Origin: Maricaulis sp947259345
GTDB taxonomy: Bacteria; Pseudomonadota; Alphaproteobacteria; Caulobacterales; Maricaulaceae
DNA length: 64,000 bases
Direction of reading: 5' to 3'
NCBI GenBank assembly: GCA_965217205.1
Contig: OZ244254.1
Location: 310,001 to 374,000 of the forward strand
The notes beneath the pieces are model-generated. The model did not search any database. It had not been told where the DNA came from and saw only the letters and a program-made list of their open reading frames with translations. The position numbers were made by a program, and so were the translations under genes. Position 1 is the first letter of the stretch; each line of letters begins with the position of its first letter. Positions 16,659 through 26,180 of the stretch are shown in pieces.

Positions 16659-17621
16659 TCAGGGTGCAGCGATCGCGAGGCAATCGCCCAGACGTGCGAT
16701 CCGGGCCGGATAGTCTGCCTCGATGTAGAGTTCCGCCGTGGCAATGGCGGCGGTCAGCCCCTCGGTGATGTCAGTGACGGTCATGCCGCTCTCATTGGTG
16801 CCGGCCAGCCCCTCCCGGTCTTCTGCCCCGGTGGTCACCGGCTCTCCGGTCTGGTTGCTGTCGGGGTCGAGCGCCCGCGTGGCGGCGATCAGTGCCGCGA
16901 TGTCCGGAGCCTGGGCTGCGAGCCGGTCATGGATGTGGGCATCGGCCGCCTGCCAGCTGATGGCCAGCGCGCCGGGAAAGCGGCGGATCGCGCCATAGGA
17001 GTCGCGCAATTGTGGCCTCAGCGTGTCGGCCTGGGCGACCAGGCTTTCCAGACTGGCCGTGTCGGCCGGCGGCGTTGCGACATCATTGGCCGCACGCCGG
17101 GCCAGCGCTGACAGCGTCGTCAGATCGACATAGGCGGTCTCCATGCCGGTCCGATCGTTGGCGTTATAGCCGTCTAGCACGGTCAGGGCCTCCTGGGCAT
17201 AGCAATTCATGGCCCGCGCGCCGGCATCATAAATCTCGGCTTGTTCGGTCTGGTTGAGGCCACTGCGCAGGGCGGTCGAGGCGCCCAGTCCGAACGTGGC
17301 GGCGCGAAGATTGTCCTCATGGGCCCCGAACAGGCCGAAGCCGGCGAGGCTGAGGGCGGAGGCCAGGGAGAAGCGGTCCAACATGGCGCGATCGCCGGTA
17401 ATGGCCGAGTACCGCGCGATGTAGAGGCCGGAGCGGTCGGCAATGGATTCGAGCTCGCAACCCAGCCGGATGGCGCGCCAGCTGTCCGAGCCAACCCGTG
17501 TGCCGCTTGTGTCGCAATCTTCGCTCGTCTGCGCTGCCGGAGGCGGTGGTGGCCCGTTGAGGGTCGTGCAGCCTGCCAGAAGCAGGGTCGGTACGCAGAC
17601 ACAGGTCAACAAGCCACGCAT
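16659..17621 (-). CDS. Hypothetical lipoprotein
   Basis: 320 residues from the ATG that follows GAGGGAGG. MRGLLTCVCVPTLLLAGCTT contains a lipobox (LLAGC), so the mature protein is a lipid-anchored periplasmic protein. The rest is helical with conserved-looking SALSLAGFGLFGAHEDN and RAMNCYAQEALTVLDGY segments. A longer start at 17648 adds nine residues that would bury the signal peptide. No family recognised. It is upstream of and probably co-transcribed with the astacin-like protease. Confidence 0.8.
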   Translation of the reverse strand: MRGLLTCVCVPTLLLAGCTTLNGPPPPPAAQTSEDCDTSGTRVGSDSWRAIRLGCELESIADRSGLYIARYSAITGDRAMLDRFSLASALSLAGFGLFGAHEDNLRAATFGLGASTALRSGLNQTEQAEIYDAGARAMNCYAQEALTVLDGYNANDRTGMETAYVDLTTLSALARRAANDVATPPADTASLESLVAQADTLRPQLRDSYGAIRRFPGALAISWQAADAHIHDRLAAQAPDIAALIAATRALDPDSNQTGEPVTTGAEDREGLAGTNESGMTVTDITEGLTAAIATAELYIEADYPARIARLGDCLAIAAP

Positions 17622-17782
17622 GAAAGCCTCCCTCAATCTCCGCCACACTACAACGTATGGTCACGAATGACAATCAAAGGTGGTTGTTGTGTCGTGGATC
17701 CGCACAAGGAATTGAACCGAGTCCCGCGCCGTGCGCACCTTGTCCTGGAATGCCGCCCTCGGGCGCGGCAGCGGGAGATATC

Positions 17783-18358
17783 ATGCAACGTGACCGCAAG
17801 CGCGTTCTGTCGGAATACCTGATCGTTTCGGCGCATGCCGGCGACCGGGTCGCGCTCGATCGCCTGTGTCGGCTGTGGCATGCGGATTTGTCGCGCCATG
17901 CCGGCCGGTTGATCGGTGAAGTCGATCCGGCGCGCGATATCATGCAGGACGCCTGGTGCGACATCCTTCGCGGCCTCAACTCCCTGCGTGAGCCTGCCGC
18001 TTTCCCGGCCTGGGCCTATCGCATTGTGGCTCGCAAATGCGCCGCCGAGATACGGGGACGTCAATCCACCCGACGCATTGCCGAGGCTTACACCGCCGAG
18101 ATGGGCGGGGCATCGGTCGACGGTCGGCAGGCCGCGGAAAACGCTGCCGATGCGGGCGCTATCCGAAAGGCCATGGCCGACCTGCCGGACGATCAGCGTA
18201 TTGCGCTGGCGCTTTACCACCAGGACGGGCTCTCGGTCGCCGAGATCGCCGTCATCACCGACACACCGGCGGGCACCGTCAAGACCCGTCTCATGCACGC
18301 CCGGCGCAAGCTCGCGTTGGCGCTCAATCCGGCTATGCCGGATGCCGATCATTCGTGA
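17783..18358 (+). CDS. ECF (sigma-70 family) RNA polymerase sigma factor
   Basis: 191 residues. Region 2 is seen in ARDIMQDAWCDILRGLNSLR and FPAWAYRIVARKCAAEIRGR, and region 4 in LPDDQRIALALYHQDGLSVA and AGTVKTRLMHARRKL. These are typical of extracytoplasmic-function sigma factors. ATG 17783 follows GGGAG; longer starts upstream are improbable. The next gene starts 12 bases later and encodes a membrane protein, the position normally held by an anti-sigma factor. Its trigger is unknown. Confidence 0.9.
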   Translation: MQRDRKRVLSEYLIVSAHAGDRVALDRLCRLWHADLSRHAGRLIGEVDPARDIMQDAWCDILRGLNSLREPAAFPAWAYRIVARKCAAEIRGRQSTRRIAEAYTAEMGGASVDGRQAAENAADAGAIRKAMADLPDDQRIALALYHQDGLSVAEIAVITDTPAGTVKTRLMHARRKLALALNPAMPDADHS

Positions 18359-18370
18359 AAGGAGATCGCG

Positions 18371-18760
18371 ATGACCACCAAGACTGAAGACCTTGACCGT
18401 CTCATCCTGGAAGCCCTCGATGAAGACGACCGCGCCGTTCTTGGCGACCTTGCCGAGGAACCCGGCTATTTCGCGCAGGCCTTTGGCCTGTTTCGCGGCA
18501 AGCTCGGCTGGGTGATGTGGATCGCCTATATCGGCAACATCATTGGTGCCGGCCTGGCCATCTGGGCGGCTTGGAAAATGTTCCAGACCACCGACCCGGT
18601 CATGACCGTCCGCTGGGGCGTCGGTGTGGTCGTGGCCGTCAATTTCGGCCTCTTCATGAAGAACGGGCTGGGCCTGCAAATGCAGAACAACCGCATCCTG
18701 CGCGAACTCAAACGCGTCGAGCTTCAGTTGGCCCGTGGCCAGGCGAAGGAAAGCGTGTAA
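18371..18760 (+). CDS. DUF6768-like membrane protein, sigma-factor partner
   Basis: 129 residues. An acidic N-terminus (DLDRLILEALDEDDRAVLG) precedes two transmembrane helices at about 45-66 and 75-95 (VMWIAYIGNIIGAGLAIWAA and GVGVVVAVNFGLFM) and a cytoplasmic helix (MQNNRILRELKRVELQLARG). It resembles the DUF6768 group found beside ECF sigma genes. It follows the sigma gene by 12 bases with a GGAG ribosome site. A role as anti-sigma or sensor is inferred from position; no classical zinc anti-sigma motif is present. Confidence 0.8.
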   Translation: MTTKTEDLDRLILEALDEDDRAVLGDLAEEPGYFAQAFGLFRGKLGWVMWIAYIGNIIGAGLAIWAAWKMFQTTDPVMTVRWGVGVVVAVNFGLFMKNGLGLQMQNNRILRELKRVELQLARGQAKESV

Positions 18761-18795
18761 GTTGATCGAAAGGCTGGTCAGGGTTGTGAGGTATC

Positions 18796-20460
18796 ATGGT
18801 TTTCAGGATGGTTTTGAGAGGCTTGGCTGGCGCGGTCCTGCTGTCCGCGCCGGTCACAGCGCAGTCGGTGCGAGAGGCCGCAGGCACGTTGACAGACCGC
18901 TTCGGGTCGGTACGCGCCGAGATTGATGGCGAGCCGGCTGAAGATGTCCTCCGCGAAGCGCTGGTAGAGTTCGGGGAGCTCGAGAATCCGCCGGATCGAG
19001 CGAATCTGCTCCGCCAAGTGACCGGCGAGATCGCAGTGCAACTGGATGATGCCGAAGCCGAACAAGATGACGCGCTGGCCCTCTACATCCTGGAAACCTA
19101 CCTGCCCTTCTGGCTGCCCCATTTGGGCGAGCGGGAGCGGCAGAACCGGATAGAGCGTTATCTCGCCCTGTCCCGATCAGTGTTGGAGCATGATCGCAAC
19201 TGGATCCATCAAAGCGGGATACCGGTCTTCTACACCCAGCTGGTGGCGGCAGGCCTCCACGATGCGGCCAGCACTGTAGCGGACGCTCACTTTCGGCATC
19301 TCGACCAGGTTCTGGCAGGCCTCAGCGGCGCCGATCGGCTCGATTTTCTTACGCAATCACGGCGCCATGCCGGCGAAATGGCTCGGGATGAGGCCGAGCG
19401 CCAATACCGGGCAGACGCCGCCGATCTTCTCCTGGCCAACCCCGATTGGTACCTCGGCGGGCCCGTCCTCGATTGGCATGCGGCCTGGGGGCCGGAGGAG
19501 CGGGATCTGGCGGGTGCGCTGATGGCAGGACTGCCAGAGGAACGCCTGAATGATGCGATCTCCCTGCCGTTTCTCGATGGGCGTCGCATTCTCGCACTGC
19601 GACTTCGCGTGGCCGATGGTTCGGTGCTGCCGGGGGAGGCTATCGAACAGGTCTGGCGGCGACCTTATGCGGAGCGTCGCCGCGGCATTGATGATGCCGC
19701 CGATCTGGCTGATGCCCTTGTTCGCGACCTTCACAGGGCTGGCGACACGGACGCGGCCATCGACTTGCTCGTGACCTATCAGTCCCTGATGTTGGAAAGC
19801 TCCGGCGTGCGCCTGGTCGAGCTGTGGGGCGAGCTGGGCGACTGCGCCCGGGCTGGCGCCGCGACGCGTCTCGCCGTGCATGCGGACAGCCGGCCGGACC
19901 GGGCGATGCTGATGCTGATGCGGGGCGAGGATGACGCGGCGTGGGAGGAGTGGGCCAATGTCGACTCACACGCCTTTGGACAGACGAACATGTTGCGCCA
20001 TTCGCAAGGCGGATGGCGGCCGCGCATGGGGGCGCAATTGCTGGCCTGCGACCGTCCCGGATTCGCCCGCACGGCACTGGATATCCAGACGTCAGGCGCT
20101 CCGAATCCCTGGCAGCAATTCTACGAGGTCGATACCAACTGGCTGGCGCTTTGGGCGACGGTCGAGACCGAAAGCGGTCGACGGGCTGTGGAGACGGCCT
20201 TGTGGCTCTATCGCCCCGGCCAGGAAGGTTGGTATGATGAAGACGTCTCGCCACTCCTGCCGCTGCTGCGTCTTGAACGCGGGGACCGCCTGCGCGACCG
20301 CCTCCTGGTCATTGGCCTCATGCTGCGCGGCATGCCCGAAACTGACCGGGCCGTCTGGGGGCCGATTTATCGTGCGGTGATCTGGAACAATGTGGATGAT
20401 CTCGATACTGATTACCGGCTCGCCTCGCTCCTGCTGCTCGCCGCCACAATGCCCGACTGA
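18796..20460 (+). CDS. Large secreted hypothetical protein, helical-repeat-like
   Basis: 554 residues. Basic start, hydrophobic helix and VTAQS give a signal peptide at 1-23. The mature part is long, acidic and helical, with recurring LADALVRDLHRAGDTDAAID type helix pairs that suggest an alpha-solenoid fold. No catalytic motif. It is 35 bases after the sigma/membrane pair on the same strand and may be the third gene of that operon. Not recognised. Confidence 0.72.
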   Translation: MVFRMVLRGLAGAVLLSAPVTAQSVREAAGTLTDRFGSVRAEIDGEPAEDVLREALVEFGELENPPDRANLLRQVTGEIAVQLDDAEAEQDDALALYILETYLPFWLPHLGERERQNRIERYLALSRSVLEHDRNWIHQSGIPVFYTQLVAAGLHDAASTVADAHFRHLDQVLAGLSGADRLDFLTQSRRHAGEMARDEAERQYRADAADLLLANPDWYLGGPVLDWHAAWGPEERDLAGALMAGLPEERLNDAISLPFLDGRRILALRLRVADGSVLPGEAIEQVWRRPYAERRRGIDDAADLADALVRDLHRAGDTDAAIDLLVTYQSLMLESSGVRLVELWGELGDCARAGAATRLAVHADSRPDRAMLMLMRGEDDAAWEEWANVDSHAFGQTNMLRHSQGGWRPRMGAQLLACDRPGFARTALDIQTSGAPNPWQQFYEVDTNWLALWATVETESGRRAVETALWLYRPGQEGWYDEDVSPLLPLLRLERGDRLRDRLLVIGLMLRGMPETDRAVWGPIYRAVIWNNVDDLDTDYRLASLLLLAATMPD

Positions 20461-20618
20461 CCCTCTCAACCATTCACGAATGACACCCATGCGCATCACA
20501 GGCATGTGAGGGGGTTACATTCGGTAAGCGGGCTCCCCAAATAGGTCTCGGACGAGGCGCCGGGGGACGTGCAAATGTCGCATGTCTGAAGACGTCTCGA
20601 TGGGATAGGATACGTGTC

Positions 20619-21506
20619 ATGGCCAATGCAGTTTCAATGACGCTCTCGCCCGAACAAGGGCTGTCGAGCTACCTCTCTGAAATCCGTCGTTTTCCGATGC
20701 TGGAAAAGGACGAGGAATTCATGCTGGGCAAGCGCTGGCGTGAACATGAGGATAGCGGCGCGGCCGAAAAGCTGGTCACCTCGCATCTGCGCCTCGTGGC
20801 GAAAATCGCCATGGGCTATCGCGGTTATGGCCTGCCGATCGCGGAAGTGATTTCCGAAGGCAATGTCGGCCTGATGCAGGCGGTCAAGAAATTCGACCCG
20901 GACAAGGGTTTCCGCCTCGCGACCTATGCCATGTGGTGGATACGCGCCTCGATCCAGGAATATATCCTGCGCTCCTGGTCGCTGGTGAAAATGGGCACGA
21001 CGGCGGCCCAGAAAAAGCTCTTTTTCAATCTCCGCCGCATGAAAAGCCAGATGCAGGCGCTTGATGAGGGTGATCTCAAGCCGGACCAGGTCGAGGCGAT
21101 TGCCACCAAGCTCGGCGTGACCACGGATGAAGTGACCTCGATGAATGGTCGCCTGTCCGGCCCCGACGCCTCGCTTAACGCTCCGCTGCGCGGAACCGAG
21201 GGCGAAGGTCAGTGGCAGGACTGGTTGTCCGATGACGAGGCGGAAAGCCAGGAAGACGAGTTGGCCGAAAGCGACGAGTTCGACACCCGGATGCAATTGC
21301 TGCAATCGGCCATGGGCGAGCTCAATGAGCGTGAGCAGCACATCCTGCAGGAGCGCCGCCTGTCCGACGAGCCCAAGACGCTGGAAGAACTGGCCGAGCA
21401 TTATGGCGTCAGCCGTGAGCGCATCCGCCAAATTGAAGTGCGGGCGTTTGAGAAGCTCCAGAAGGCCATGAAATCCATGGCCAGCGAGCAGGGTCTGCTC
21501 AACTAG
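20619..21506 (+). CDS. rpoH: RNA polymerase heat-shock sigma factor 32
   Basis: 295 residues, the usual RpoH length. Region 2 reads VTSHLRLVAKIAMGYRGYGL, ISEGNVGLMQAVKKFDP and LATYAMWWIRASIQEYILRS. The RpoH box is QKKLFFNLRRMK. Region 4 reads LEELAEHYGVSRERIRQIEV. It directs RNA polymerase to heat-shock promoters, and groESL lies in the same window. The ATG at 20619 gives MANAVSMTLSPEQGLSSYL, the standard N-terminus. Regulation in alphaproteobacteria is often transcriptional; no clear promoter was picked out by eye. Confidence 0.97.
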   Translation: MANAVSMTLSPEQGLSSYLSEIRRFPMLEKDEEFMLGKRWREHEDSGAAEKLVTSHLRLVAKIAMGYRGYGLPIAEVISEGNVGLMQAVKKFDPDKGFRLATYAMWWIRASIQEYILRSWSLVKMGTTAAQKKLFFNLRRMKSQMQALDEGDLKPDQVEAIATKLGVTTDEVTSMNGRLSGPDASLNAPLRGTEGEGQWQDWLSDDEAESQEDELAESDEFDTRMQLLQSAMGELNEREQHILQERRLSDEPKTLEELAEHYGVSRERIRQIEVRAFEKLQKAMKSMASEQGLLN

Positions 21507-21594
21507 CGTCAAGATTACAGAAACCCTGCATGGGGCATGACTGGACGCGTGTTTTCGTCAAATCCAGGACGAGGCGCGACGAGAGGACTTGCCC

Positions 21595-22638
21595 ATGCGT
21601 GACCTGATTGCCCTGCTTCTGGCAGCGGCCGGCGGATTTTATTCGCCGGTTTTTGCCGATTTGTCCGATGATTACCGCGTCCTGATCCAGGCCGCGGACG
21701 AGACGCAGAGCGATCCGGACTTCCGCAAGACCGTCGAGCTGATCGCCGCCATTGCGGAGGGCGGCGAGGCCGACGTGCTGGCTGCCGTCTCCGAGCTCGC
21801 GCCCCGTCGGCAATCCCTTCTGGCCGATTGGACTATAACCGAAGCGCCCGCGTCTGATCGCGCCGCTCCGGCCGAACCTGGCCTTGCCGCCGCGCCGGTC
21901 CGCCTGGCACGCGCCGACCAGCCCGCGGATGACAGAAACGGTTCTGAAGGCTGGTCTCCGGTGGCAAAGCTGGCCGAGGCGATGGCCTGGGTCGAGCCGG
22001 AAGAATGGTCCGGCCGTTCACGCTTCGGGGTCACCATCGATACCGGCAATACCGAGCAGACCGACTATAATTTCGCGCTTGAGCTGGATCGGACGCTGGA
22101 AGGCGGCTGGGGACTGGACAGCAAGGTCGCGTATCATTTCACCGAAAGCGCCGGTGCTGTTACCCGCGACAACTGGCTGGTCGAGCTGCGCGGCGAGCGC
22201 AATGTCATCGATGCCTGGGGCTATTATATCGGCGGCACTTACGAGCAGGATCGCCTGTCCGGCTACCAACACGCGGCCTTTGCCACCGCCGGTGCCTTGC
22301 ACCAGCCCTTCGACAGCGATCGTGTCGCCTGGGATTTGCGGGCAGGGCCGGGCATGCGGTATCGCCTGCCCGATACGGGCGATGCGGAGACCGACTGGAT
22401 CTTCGAGATGGGATCCACCCTCAATCTCGCCCTGACCGAAACCACCGATTTCGCCGCCGAGACCACGATGCTCGCCGGCCCGGCCTCACGCGCCGACCAG
22501 CGCTTCGCGCTGACCACCGCGATCGCCGAGGATTGGGGCATGGAGCTGGCCTACCGGATCAAGCACGAATTCGAGCCGCAGCCGGGCACGCAGCCGACGG
22601 ACAGCAATCTCAACGTCTCCATCGTTCGCGACTTCTAG
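21595..22638 (+). CDS. DUF481-family outer-membrane protein (second paralogue)
   Basis: 347 residues with a signal peptide (1-20, ending FADLS). It has the same plan as the gene at 14146: helical domain (IQAADETQSDPDFRKTVELI), a Pro/Ala-rich linker and a beta-barrel half (SRFGVTIDTGNTEQTDYNFA, then GYYIGGTYEQDRL, then RIKHEFEPQPG). It ends NVSIVRDF with a C-terminal Phe as in outer-membrane barrels. ATG 21595 follows GAGAGG; the TTG at 21589 is not needed. The shared SELTDFTFAVELDRELEHGW-like block makes the two genes clear paralogues. Confidence 0.86.
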   Translation: MRDLIALLLAAAGGFYSPVFADLSDDYRVLIQAADETQSDPDFRKTVELIAAIAEGGEADVLAAVSELAPRRQSLLADWTITEAPASDRAAPAEPGLAAAPVRLARADQPADDRNGSEGWSPVAKLAEAMAWVEPEEWSGRSRFGVTIDTGNTEQTDYNFALELDRTLEGGWGLDSKVAYHFTESAGAVTRDNWLVELRGERNVIDAWGYYIGGTYEQDRLSGYQHAAFATAGALHQPFDSDRVAWDLRAGPGMRYRLPDTGDAETDWIFEMGSTLNLALTETTDFAAETTMLAGPASRADQRFALTTAIAEDWGMELAYRIKHEFEPQPGTQPTDSNLNVSIVRDF

Positions 22639-22641
22639 CGG

Positions 22642-23307
22642 TCAGGTCGTGGGCTGATGGGCAAGTCCGAGCGTGATCGCCGCCTGGCCGAGATAGTAGC
22701 AGATCCAGACGACCGGGCCGGCCCAATCCAGCTCGCCGGCGAAGAGACGGATGGCGAGCACGCTGTCCGAGACCACGAAGAGCAGGGCGCCGATCATGGC
22801 GAGTAGGGGTGAGCGTCCGAGAATGGCCAGAACGGCCATGACCAGGATGATGCCGTTATAGACTGAGGCGGCGATCTGCAATTCGCCGAAATGGGGCTGC
22901 AGCCAGTTCATCATCGCCAGGCCAGCGAGTGCAACCGCCAGGGCCGCGATCCGGCTCAGGCCACCGCGCGGACCGGCTTCCATGCGCCAGCGGGCAAACA
23001 GCCAGATATAAACAAGATGCCCCAGTCCGAAGGCGGCAATGCCGAGTGGCAGGACGCTGGCGTCGAGGGCGAGGAAGACGTCACCCAAGGCGCCAAGCGC
23101 GAGACCGACGGCCAGCACCAGATGTCCGGCGCGAAACGCGTAGGCGGCGAGCAGGGCGACCCCGGCCGCCTTGATCACGACATTGGCGGGGAAGGGGGCG
23201 GAGAGCCCGAAATCATCGAACAGATAGACCAGGGCGAACAGGCCGGAGGCCGTCAGGATCAGGCGTGAGACACGGTCGTTTGGCCAAGTCTGTGTGATCA
23301 GTGTCAT
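22642..23307 (-). CDS. YhhN-family lysoplasmalogenase-like membrane protein
   Basis: 221 residues, eight hydrophobic helices. Family marks are GLALGALGDVFLALD, FGLGHLVYIWLFA, ALLFVVSDSVLAI and the end WICYYLGQAAITLGLA. Eukaryotic TMEM86 and some bacterial YhhN proteins hydrolyse lysoplasmalogen ether lipids; the bacterial role here is unproven. The start at 23307 follows GGGAGCAG; the longer frame to 23496 overlaps the divergent gene. It converges on the DUF481 gene. Confidence 0.88.
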   Translation of the reverse strand: MTLITQTWPNDRVSRLILTASGLFALVYLFDDFGLSAPFPANVVIKAAGVALLAAYAFRAGHLVLAVGLALGALGDVFLALDASVLPLGIAAFGLGHLVYIWLFARWRMEAGPRGGLSRIAALAVALAGLAMMNWLQPHFGELQIAASVYNGIILVMAVLAILGRSPLLAMIGALLFVVSDSVLAIRLFAGELDWAGPVVWICYYLGQAAITLGLAHQPTT

Positions 23308-23377
23308 CTCTGCTCCCCCCCAATCGGTCCGCCACGCTAGACTGGCTTTGATGTGCGGGGAAAGAGGGCAGGGCAGA

Positions 23378-24652
23378 ATGGGTGTGCAGATCCGTCGCTT
23401 GGCAATCGCGATGATCATGTTGTCGGGCCTGGCCGGGCCCTGCCTGGCGCAAGCCGTGCCCGTGACGTCATCCGCGGTCCGCGCGCTTGAGGACATGCTG
23501 CGCGAGCGCCCGCATGCCCGCGATGAAGCCTGGCGAAGCCTGTCGGATCCGCGTCTGCCGCGTATCGCACCGGACCCTGACAGGCCGGATCATGCCCGGG
23601 TCACCTTCGCCTGGCGCGGCGGCCCGGAGACGCAATCGGTGCGGCTCGACAGTGTCATCAATGTCGACCGGGCGCGTCAGCCCGTCACCGATTACCGCGA
23701 GGATTTCACCCTGCCCATGACGCGCATGGAGGGGGCGGATATCTGGACGCTGACCCTGTCCGTGCCCCGCGATGTGCAGGCGGTCTATTCCTTCCTGGTC
23801 GAGGAGGGCGGCGGCGAACAGCGTTGGTCCGATCCCGCCAATCCGGTCCGGCTGGGCGGGCGCGACGGCGAGTCCCTGCTGCGCCTGGATCGCGCACCCC
23901 GTGCGGATATTCATCGACCGCTCGCCTTCGATGCGGCCATCGCGCCGCAACAGCTGCGCGTACAGAGCGAAGCGCTGGGACGGACAGCGCGGCTGGATGT
24001 GTATCGCGCGCCCGACGCTGCGCCGGATGCACCGCTTCTCATCCTCTACGACGCCTTTCTGTGGGGCCAGCGGGCGCCGGCGAGTGACTTGCTGGTGCGC
24101 CTGGCCGAGGCCGGCGAGATCCCGGCCACGCATCTTGTCCTGATCGACCAGCTCGATGCGGCTAGCGCCGATCAGGCCTATGCCGACCAGGCGGCCTTCA
24201 TCGCCGACGAACTCCTGCCCGTCCTGCGGGACCAGGCCGGACTGGCACCACAACGCGAGACCACGCTCCTGGCCGGTGCCTCCCGCCGCGGCCTGTCGGC
24301 CAGCCTGACGGCGCTGTCCCGTCCTGATGTGATCGGTGGCGTGATTTCGCTGTCGGGTTCTTTCTATTGGGCACCCGAGGGTGAAGCGCCGGAATGGGCG
24401 GCGCGTCAGCTCTCGCAAGCGCCCGTCCCGGCCCCTGTCTTCCATCTGGCCGCAGGCCGGCTTGAAACCGTCGTGACAGTGACCAATCGCGGCCATGTCA
24501 TGCTGGACACCAATCGTGCCATGGCGGCAGCCTTGGACGCCAACGGCTATCAGGCCGAGCTGGCTGTCTATCCCGGCGGGCATGACATTGCGGGCTGGCG
24601 CAGCGCGCTGGCGGAGGGCCTGGTCGCGCTGCTGGGGCCTGATGGAGACTGA
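23378..24652 (+). CDS. Enterochelin-esterase-like alpha/beta hydrolase, exported
   Basis: 424 residues. The signal peptide RRLAIAMIMLSGLAGPCLAQ starts just after the ATG at 23378. Residues about 50-170 resemble the N-terminal domain of Fes-type esterases (VTFAWRGGPETQSVRL, DIWTLTLSVPRDVQAVYSFL). The C-terminal half is an esterase-D-like fold with the nucleophile elbow GASRRG and a terminal GGHD His. Fes enzymes cut ferric enterobactin, but many relatives act on other esters; a periplasmic location fits siderophore release. It is divergent from the YhhN gene and converges on the trypsin-like gene. Confidence 0.84.
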   Translation: MGVQIRRLAIAMIMLSGLAGPCLAQAVPVTSSAVRALEDMLRERPHARDEAWRSLSDPRLPRIAPDPDRPDHARVTFAWRGGPETQSVRLDSVINVDRARQPVTDYREDFTLPMTRMEGADIWTLTLSVPRDVQAVYSFLVEEGGGEQRWSDPANPVRLGGRDGESLLRLDRAPRADIHRPLAFDAAIAPQQLRVQSEALGRTARLDVYRAPDAAPDAPLLILYDAFLWGQRAPASDLLVRLAEAGEIPATHLVLIDQLDAASADQAYADQAAFIADELLPVLRDQAGLAPQRETTLLAGASRRGLSASLTALSRPDVIGGVISLSGSFYWAPEGEAPEWAARQLSQAPVPAPVFHLAAGRLETVVTVTNRGHVMLDTNRAMAAALDANGYQAELAVYPGGHDIAGWRSALAEGLVALLGPDGD

Positions 24653-24653
24653 C

Positions 24654-25970
24654 TTATTTGGGCGGCTTCACACCGGTAGTCGGGCGCGACGCGGCGATCG
24701 TGCCGTTTCGGCCCGAAGCGAAGTCGTCCAGATAGGGAATCCAGCGATCCGCCCGGGCGGCGATATAGATCATCGGGCCATTGGGATTGGAGCGGAAATT
24801 ACTGTCCGTCGCGACCACGAAATACTCCTCCCCCTCGCGCACCATGAAGGGTGAGCCGCTATCGCCGCGCGTGGTGTCGCAATCATGGGCCATTGTGTTG
24901 TCGTTCTCGATATCGACCATATGACAGCCGATATTGCCGGACAGGTGCATGCCGGTATCCCAGCTGTATCCGCCCTGGTAGAGCTCGGCCTGCATGGCGC
25001 CGCGACGGCCTTCCGTTTCGACCAGGGCCCGTACACCGACATGGCCGAGCGTATCGCCCAGCGGCTGGTCGATACGCAGGAGGGCCCAATCGGTCCCGTC
25101 CAGATCATCGCCGGAGGAAAAGCGCCGGGAATCCCATTCCGGATCGATCATGTGATCGATGACCCGCGCCGAGAGCGTGCCGCCGGGGCGGCCGTAAGCG
25201 GTGGTGAAAGTGCCGCGTGAATCCGGGCGGCCGTCATCATCAATGCAATGCGAGGCGGTGATCAGGATGTCCGGTCCGATCAGCGTCGCCGTGCAGGCTC
25301 CGCCGCTATCGAAATCGACCTGGCCGACCACGCTCCAGGGGAAGGTGGTGGTATCGTGGAAGACGCGGTCATCGCGGCCGAAATAATGGTCATTGATGGT
25401 CAAGGGCCGCTCGCGACCAAAACAATCGGCGCGGTCCGTGCGCTCGGCACAGGCGCCATCACCGATGCCCGGTTCGTTACAGACGCCGTCGAACGCGGTC
25501 TCGCAACTGTCATTGCGAAAGCGCAGATGGATGATGTCGCCGCAATCGGCGAGATCAGTGGCTTGCGTACAGGCGCCGGTGCCGAAGCCCGGCTCGTCGC
25601 ACTCGCCATCATTGGCCCAGCGGCAGGTATTGTCCTCGACTCCTTCGACCAGACGCCAGCAATCGGAATAATCCGTGCCGACCTGGCAGGCGCCGGTGCC
25701 GATGCCCGGATCATCGCACTCGCCATCATTGGCCCATTGGCAGGTATCATTGCCGGTATAGCGGGTGGAGGCGGGTGTCGTGCCGCTGCCGGGCTTGGGC
25801 GGCTTGACGTCAATCTGGCGCAACCAGTTGCGGATCTCGCGGCTGGACAGGCGCTCATTGGCCGGCGCACCCGCCAGTTCAATGACGGTCTCGGTGGCCG
25901 GGGCGTCCTCGGCGATGGCGGATGAACCCAGTGCGACGGCCAGGGCCGCGATCCAGAAATGATGGCGCAT
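24654..25970 (-). CDS. Trypsin-like serine protease with three Cys-rich repeats
   Basis: 438 residues with a signal peptide (ending SSAIAED). Residues about 75-185 carry three tandem repeats of roughly 35 residues: DTCQWANDGECDDPGIGTGA, NTCRWANDGECDEPGFGTGA and a weaker DSCETAFDGVCNEPGIGDGA. Each has four cysteines and acidic residues, like small calcium-binding modules. The protease domain follows with LITASHC (His), DWALLRI (Asp) and GDSGSPF (Ser). ATG 25970 follows GAGGAG. The product is probably secreted, with the repeats serving in adhesion or stability. Confidence 0.9.
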   Translation of the reverse strand: MRHHFWIAALAVALGSSAIAEDAPATETVIELAGAPANERLSSREIRNWLRQIDVKPPKPGSGTTPASTRYTGNDTCQWANDGECDDPGIGTGACQVGTDYSDCWRLVEGVEDNTCRWANDGECDEPGFGTGACTQATDLADCGDIIHLRFRNDSCETAFDGVCNEPGIGDGACAERTDRADCFGRERPLTINDHYFGRDDRVFHDTTTFPWSVVGQVDFDSGGACTATLIGPDILITASHCIDDDGRPDSRGTFTTAYGRPGGTLSARVIDHMIDPEWDSRRFSSGDDLDGTDWALLRIDQPLGDTLGHVGVRALVETEGRRGAMQAELYQGGYSWDTGMHLSGNIGCHMVDIENDNTMAHDCDTTRGDSGSPFMVREGEEYFVVATDSNFRSNPNGPMIYIAARADRWIPYLDDFASGRNGTIAASRPTTGVKPPK

Positions 25971-26180
25971 GATCAACTCCTCTGCCCGAACGCTCCGCCG
26001 CGAATTGACCCTTGGTGCGGCGACAACAGACGCTTCCCCCGAAGCGAATTATACCGTCCATACAACGTTCATCGCGATGACTGGAAGCTGAACATCGCCT
26101 TCAAGCCCCGGTCAGCCGCGATTTGCTTGACTGTCTCCATCACGAGTACGGCCCCCTGCCGTTCGATGAAGGAGACCGAT

